Source: Methylocystis sp.
GTDB lineage: Bacteria > Pseudomonadota > Alphaproteobacteria > Rhizobiales > Beijerinckiaceae
Reading direction: 5' to 3'
Length of the DNA stretch: 61,570 nt
Assembly (NCBI GenBank): GCA_022843405.1
Contig: JALHNQ010000018.1
Location: 1 to 61,570, forward strand
Made by a program: the position numbers and the translations under genes. Numbering within the stretch: the first letter of the stretch is position 1; the number at the start of each line of letters is the position of its first letter. Below, one piece after another: positions 57,608 through 61,570 of the stretch. Under the pieces are notes generated by a model. The model was not told the origin of the DNA and searched no databases. It was given only the letters and a program-made list of their open reading frames with translations.

Positions 57608-58595
57608 ATTGCGGTTGTTCCTCGTCGGCGCGGTCGCGCGGATGATCGCGGATCAGGATTTCGACGTCGGCGTCCTTCGTCGACTGCACGCGGAAGGTTC
57701 CCTGAAAGGTCTTGCCCTCGTGGCGCGCGATGGCGACATATTCGCCTTCGGCCAGAACGAGCGAGGGAAAGGCGCCGATCAATTCGCGAATGACGTCGCC
57801 GCCGGGGGTCAGCACCGAGAAGCTCGTATTGGCGAGCGCTTCGCCGCCCGCCTGCTTGACGAGCTTCAAGGTGATCGTCGCCGCGCGATGGCGCAAGGTC
57901 GCTTCGATGAGCTTGCCCGCGGGGATTTTCAAATCCGCCGTCACGACGGAATTGGTTTCATTGGCCCCGCCCTGCGCCCCCTGACCCGTATCGAGTAATT
58001 TGGACACGATGTGATAGGCGCCTTCGGGCAGGCCGATCACCTCGTCCGACTTGGCGTTGGCGAGAATGAGCTTCGCTTCCGAATTGCCGCGTTCGGGCAC
58101 ATAGATCGAAATCGACAGCCGCTGCGCCGGAACTTGCGCGTCGCCGAGCTTGTCGATGAGCCTCAGCCCGCCGGCGTTCAGCGCGACCCGTTCGGAAACA
58201 TTGCTTCCTTCGATCGCGACCCGGCGCGTGACGCCCGCCAGGCCATAGGCGGCGTGAACGATATAGGCGCCGTCCGGCAGCGGCAGAGTCGGCGCCGCCT
58301 CCTCGGATTGCACCACAAGCTTATGCGAGCCATCCGGCTGAGCGCCTTCCTCGAAGACCCGCCAGACGAGACCCGAACGGACCGGCTGCGGATCATTGGC
58401 CGCGAGCGTCGCGCTCAGCCGCAGCGTCGACAGCCTCGCAGGCGGCAGCGGCGGTCCAGCCGCTTCCGGCGGGCCATGCGGCGGGCGGGGATGATGGGGC
58501 GCTTGCTGCTGCGCTTGCGCCAGCGTCGAAACAACCGCCGCGCTCAAGAGCGCCGCTGCGGCCCGGCCAAGCGCGTCCGATCGGACCTTGCTCAT
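57606..58595 (-). CDS. Secreted protein with repeated beta-sandwich (carboxypeptidase-regulatory-like) domains
   Basis: A 329-residue protein from ATG 58595 with a signal peptide (AAAALLSAAVVSTLAQAQ). A Pro/His-rich linker (QAPHHPRPPHGPPEAAGPP) leads to three repeats with the pattern ...LPDGAYIVHAAYGLAG, GLPEGAYHIVSKLLDTG, VLAEGEYVAIARHEGK, each a short beta-sandwich as in CarboxypepD_reg-like domains. A TTG at 58616 would overlap the upstream gene by 13 nt. It lies just downstream of the aldolase-like gene. Function unknown; probably periplasmic. Confidence 0.7.
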   Translation of the reverse strand: MSKVRSDALGRAAAALLSAAVVSTLAQAQQQAPHHPRPPHGPPEAAGPPLPPARLSTLRLSATLAANDPQPVRSGLVWRVFEEGAQPDGSHKLVVQSEEAAPTLPLPDGAYIVHAAYGLAGVTRRVAIEGSNVSERVALNAGGLRLIDKLGDAQVPAQRLSISIYVPERGNSEAKLILANAKSDEVIGLPEGAYHIVSKLLDTGQGAQGGANETNSVVTADLKIPAGKLIEATLRHRAATITLKLVKQAGGEALANTSFSVLTPGGDVIRELIGAFPSLVLAEGEYVAIARHEGKTFQGTFRVQSTKDADVEILIRDHPRDRADEEQPQ

Positions 58596-58603
58596 CGGTC
58601 TGT

Positions 58604-59329
58604 CTATGCCGGGCAATTCGGCTTTTGTCGATTCTCGCCCGCCGGGAAGATGTCGCGGATGGCGGCGACCTGCCCCGGATAACGCGCCAGCGCGCCGGTA
58701 AAGCCGTCGCGGCGCGCCGCCGCATAGGCGGCCTCTTCTCCAGCGTCGATGGGCGGCGCGAGCGCCGGAACGCCGGCCGAGGCCGCCGCCAGCACCACCA
58801 TCGCCCGCGCCGTCTCGATGGCGGCCCCACCCTCAGACAAGCCGAGCCCGGCGCAAAGCCCGGCGTCGTCGAAGGCCAGCGCCGCGAGACGCGGCGACGC
58901 GCCGGCGAAACTGCGCAGCGCCAGCACGCCCGCAGGATCGCCGCCCACAAAGGCGCCGATCCTTGTCGCGCCGTCGGCGAGACCGGCCTGCGCCTCGCGC
59001 ACGGCAAGCTTGACCGCGAGACGCTGCAGCCCGGTGGCGCCGTCGCGGGCGGGAAGAAAGACGCCGTCCGGTCCGGGACCGAACAGGGCGTCGAGATCTG
59101 CCTCGACGAGATCGCTATCGAGCGGCGCGACTTCGACGAAGAGCTTCGGCGCCCCGCGCTTCGCTCGCGCCGCGTCGAAAAACGCACAGGCGCGTGCGCG
59201 GGCGCCGCGTCGCGCGTCATCCTCGGCGCAAGGACCCAGCCGCAACAGCAGGGCGTCGGCGCCGCAATCGAGCGCGGCGGCGAGGTCTTCATCGCCGGCG
59301 TCGGAGTCGAGGATCAGACAGGCGCGCAT
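58604..59329 (-). CDS. HpcH/HpaI aldolase / citrate-lyase beta-subunit family protein
   Basis: A 241-residue TIM-barrel protein of the HpcH/CitE group: MRACLILDSDAGDEDLAAA, GPGPDGVFLPARDGATGL, IGAFVGGDPAGVLALRSFAG and LAALAFDDAGLCAGLGLSEG match the metal- and CoA-site strands of CitE-like proteins (the typical FGxxD is ALAFDDAG here). The protein is shorter than CitE (about 290). In methylotrophs the related malyl-CoA lyase works in the serine cycle, but this protein is distant from that. Substrate not known. Confidence 0.72.
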   Translation of the reverse strand: MRACLILDSDAGDEDLAAALDCGADALLLRLGPCAEDDARRGARARACAFFDAARAKRGAPKLFVEVAPLDSDLVEADLDALFGPGPDGVFLPARDGATGLQRLAVKLAVREAQAGLADGATRIGAFVGGDPAGVLALRSFAGASPRLAALAFDDAGLCAGLGLSEGGAAIETARAMVVLAAASAGVPALAPPIDAGEEAAYAAARRDGFTGALARYPGQVAAIRDIFPAGENRQKPNCPA

Positions 59330-59440
59330 GGGACGGGGCTAATATCCGAAAGCCATCGCCCCGCTTGTAGCATGCGCGCCCCCCGATTGCGGCAAGGGTC
59401 GCGTTGACGGGGCGTGGGACGGCGCGCATAAGCGCAATCA

Positions 59441-61531
59441 ATGATCGATCGTTTTGAAACCTATCTTTTAAAACTGCGCGAAACGCCGCTCGCCGAGCAC
59501 ACCGAGCATACCGGTCGCGCGGCTCTTGAAACGCTGCTGGGCCAATTCGCCAAGGATGCGCATACAGGCCTGCGGGTCCAGCATGAACCCAAGCGAGAGA
59601 GAGACAAGGGCGCGCCGGATTTCAAGATTTCGCGCCATGGCATGATCCTCGGCTATGTCGAAGTTAAGGAAATCGGGACGAATCTCGACAAGATTCTCAA
59701 GTCCGACCAGATCAAGCGCTATCGCGAACTCTCCGACAATATCATCCTCACCGATTATCTGCAGTGGATTTGGATCGACGGCGCGCATGTGAAGGCGCGC
59801 GAAGCGCTCGCCTTCCCAACCGACCTCGACGCCCGCAAAATTCGCATCGCCCCGGAGCGCGCGGAAGCGGTCGGCAAGCTCATATCGGCGTTCTTCTCCG
59901 AAGCGCCCGAAGGCATCGGCCGCGCGCAGCAACTCGCCTTGGCGCTGGCGACGCGCAGCAAGCTGCTGCGCGAATTCTTAAGCGAGGAGTTGATCCGCCA
60001 GGAACGCGAGCATCAGGAGGGCCGGCTCTTCGGACTCTTCCAGATTTTTCGCGATCAGGTGTTTCACGAACTGACGACGGCCGATTTCGCCGACGCCTTC
60101 GCGCAAATGCTGGCTTACGGCTTGTTTCTCGCGCGGCTCAATTCCTACGACAAGCAGGTGACGCTGCGAAACGCCGAGGAGTTCATCCCCGGCTCCTTCC
60201 GCCTCATTCGCGAACTCGTCGATTTTCTCTCGGAACTGGAGAAGGACGACTATCGCGACGTGCGCTGGGTAGTCGAGGAAGTGCTCTCCATCGTCAACGG
60301 GCTCGACCTACCCGCCATCCACGAGGATTTGTCGTTCCGCGCGCGCAGAGCGATCAACCGCAAAGTGCGTGCGGCGGACGAAGAGGAGCATCGGCTCTTC
60401 GAGCGCGATCCCTTCATTTATTTCTACGAAGACTATCTGAAGGCCTATGACGCCAAGATGCGCAAGAGCCGCGGCGTCTATTACACGCCGCCGCCGATCG
60501 TGAATTTCATCGTCCGCGCCGTGGACGATATTTTGAAGGAGAGCTTCGGCATTCGCGAGGGCCTCGCGGATTCGAAGCGCGTCACTGTGCTCGATTTTGC
60601 CTGCGGCACCGGCACATTTCTGCTCGAAGTGTTCCAACGCATCTTCGACAATATCGGCGGCGCCGACAAGGGCCGCGCCGACCCGATCGTGCGCGAACAT
60701 ATTTTGAAGAACATCTATGGCTTCGAATATCTCATCGCGCCCTACACCATCGCGCATTTGAAACTGTCGCAATTCCTGCGCGACAGAGGCCATCCGCTCA
60801 AGGACAATGAGCGGCTGCAGGTGTTTCTCACCAACACGCTGGAGCCGATCGAGCCGCAGAAGAATTTCCTGCTGCCGGCGATTTCCGCCGAAGTGGAGGC
60901 GGCGCAGGCGGTGAAGGAAAAGCCGATACTGGTGATATTGGGGAACCCGCCCTATTCCGGCCATTCGAAAAACAAAGGCGCATGGATCACGACGGCGATT
61001 GCCGCTTATCGCGAGGGTTTTCCCGAACTTTCCAAGCCTGCACAGGGGAAATGGCTACAAGACGATTATGTGAAATTTATCAGGTTTGCACAGATGAAAA
61101 TGGATGCTGTTGAAGAAGGAATTGTCGGCGTTATCACCAACCACTCGTGGCTCGACAATCCGACCTTCAAAGGCATGCGCAAGTCATTGCTCGAGACGTT
61201 TGATCAAATCTTGATAGTGAACCTGCACGGCAATTCGAAGAAGAAGGAGCGAACGCCGGACGGAGATGACGATGAGAATGTCTTCGACATCGAACAAGGC
61301 GTAGCCATCAGCATATTTGTGAAATCAGGATCGGCTAACGGCCGATCCATAAAACATGTCGATCTATGGGGGCGGCGAACAAATAAGTACAAGGCCGCAG
61401 CGAGAGAATCGCTGAGTTCTGTTTTGTGGAAAGAAATTCAGCCAGAAACGCCAGATCTGCTATTGAGACCACTAGAGCGCGTTCGTGATTTTTCGATTCT
61501 GATGGGGATTCCCGAATCGGCCCGAGCATGA
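59441..61531 (+). CDS. Type IIG/ISP-like restriction-modification protein, C-terminally truncated
   Basis: The 696-residue frame has an N-terminal PD-(D/E)xK nuclease (GAPDFKI about residue 56, GYVEVKEIG about residue 70), a helical linker, and an N6-adenine methyltransferase with motif I DFACGTGTFLLEV (about residue 385) and the catalytic NPPY (VILGNPPYSGHSKN, about residue 501). Enzymes of this type usually have about 1,000 residues, with a target-recognition domain at the C-terminus. Here the frame stops at TGA 61529-61531 after a tail that does not resemble the family and seems coded by a repeat (see 61463-61534). Probably inactive or unable to recognise DNA. Confidence 0.8.
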   Translation: MIDRFETYLLKLRETPLAEHTEHTGRAALETLLGQFAKDAHTGLRVQHEPKRERDKGAPDFKISRHGMILGYVEVKEIGTNLDKILKSDQIKRYRELSDNIILTDYLQWIWIDGAHVKAREALAFPTDLDARKIRIAPERAEAVGKLISAFFSEAPEGIGRAQQLALALATRSKLLREFLSEELIRQEREHQEGRLFGLFQIFRDQVFHELTTADFADAFAQMLAYGLFLARLNSYDKQVTLRNAEEFIPGSFRLIRELVDFLSELEKDDYRDVRWVVEEVLSIVNGLDLPAIHEDLSFRARRAINRKVRAADEEEHRLFERDPFIYFYEDYLKAYDAKMRKSRGVYYTPPPIVNFIVRAVDDILKESFGIREGLADSKRVTVLDFACGTGTFLLEVFQRIFDNIGGADKGRADPIVREHILKNIYGFEYLIAPYTIAHLKLSQFLRDRGHPLKDNERLQVFLTNTLEPIEPQKNFLLPAISAEVEAAQAVKEKPILVILGNPPYSGHSKNKGAWITTAIAAYREGFPELSKPAQGKWLQDDYVKFIRFAQMKMDAVEEGIVGVITNHSWLDNPTFKGMRKSLLETFDQILIVNLHGNSKKKERTPDGDDDENVFDIEQGVAISIFVKSGSANGRSIKHVDLWGRRTNKYKAAARESLSSVLWKEIQPETPDLLLRPLERVRDFSILMGIPESARA

Positions 61532-61534
61532 TTC
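61463..61534. repeat. Probable Rhizobiales-type interspersed repeat at the truncation point
   Basis: The stretch beginning ACCACTAGAGCGCGTTC and ending GAGCATGATTCC, with inner GATTCTG...CCGAATCGG, resembles the dispersed palindromic repeats of Hyphomicrobiales (CTAGAGCGCG and GAGCATGATTC cores). It overlaps the last ~20 codons of the restriction-modification frame. Recognition is from memory of such repeats and is not checked. Confidence 0.4.
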
Positions 61535-61570
61535 CTTCCTCGCGATAGCGATGGAGGCGAGAATGGCGCG

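Overview
The window looks like chromosomal DNA of a GC-rich alphaproteobacterial type II methanotroph (Methylocystis/Methylosinus-like, order Hyphomicrobiales). This is inferred from gene content: the tetrahydromethanopterin-linked C1 operon fhcBADC, a pqqA peptide gene, a set of PQQ-dependent-catabolism ABC genes, phosphatidylcholine synthase, and a 1,980-residue homologue of the rhizobial growth pole ring protein. No rRNA gene, convincing complete tRNA or CRISPR array was seen.

Layout. 1-8.9 kb: end of a Gly/His/Trp-rich secreted protein, rlmH-rsfS, pcs-qor, a UbiH-type monooxygenase, hsp20, putA and a small secreted protein. 8.9-13.3 kb: the fhcBADC operon on the minus strand. 13.6-21.6 kb: a C1/PQQ accessory region with pqqA, a MauG-like di-haem protein, a two-component pair, a four-EF-hand protein, a periplasmic binding protein, a beta-propeller protein and an ABC exporter pair; no alcohol dehydrogenase is present. 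21.6-34 kb: housekeeping and metabolic genes (infC with a predicted AUU start, an alpha/beta hydrolase, an FmdB zinc ribbon, an acyl-CoA dehydrogenase, glpD, a DEAD-box helicase), then a LysR gene divergent from a methyltransferase-SDR-DUF1326-DUF2182 cluster. 34-36.3 kb: a sulfotransferase-like gene of lower GC and a DGQHR-domain gene.

36.2-46.4 kb is the most interesting region. A glycosyltransferase gene is split by 8,171 bp made of two abutting, related transposons of the IS1595 (ISXO2-like) type. Each has its own 25-26 bp terminal inverted repeats and an 8-bp target duplication taken from the same palindromic site GGATAATCC. Removing the insert and one target copy restores a single in-frame 668-codon gene. 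Both transposons share one plan: a terminal gene for a ~150-residue basic coiled-coil protein reading inward, cargo, a transposase reading toward that gene, and a small DNA-binding-type gene divergent from the transposase. Cargo differs: element 1 carries a DNA methyltransferase fused to an Mrr-like nuclease domain and a HigB/HigA pair; element 2 carries a SLATT-like two-helix membrane protein and an AT-rich membrane protein. They read as cargo-bearing defence/selfish transposons.

46.4-61.5 kb: an amino-acid-type binding protein, an Hpt protein, the growth pole ring homologue, a Rieske-FAD reductase, an OmpL-like outer-membrane barrel, a secreted protein, a HpcH-like aldolase homologue, and a type IIG/ISP-like restriction-modification gene whose end runs into what looks like an interspersed repeat near the right edge.
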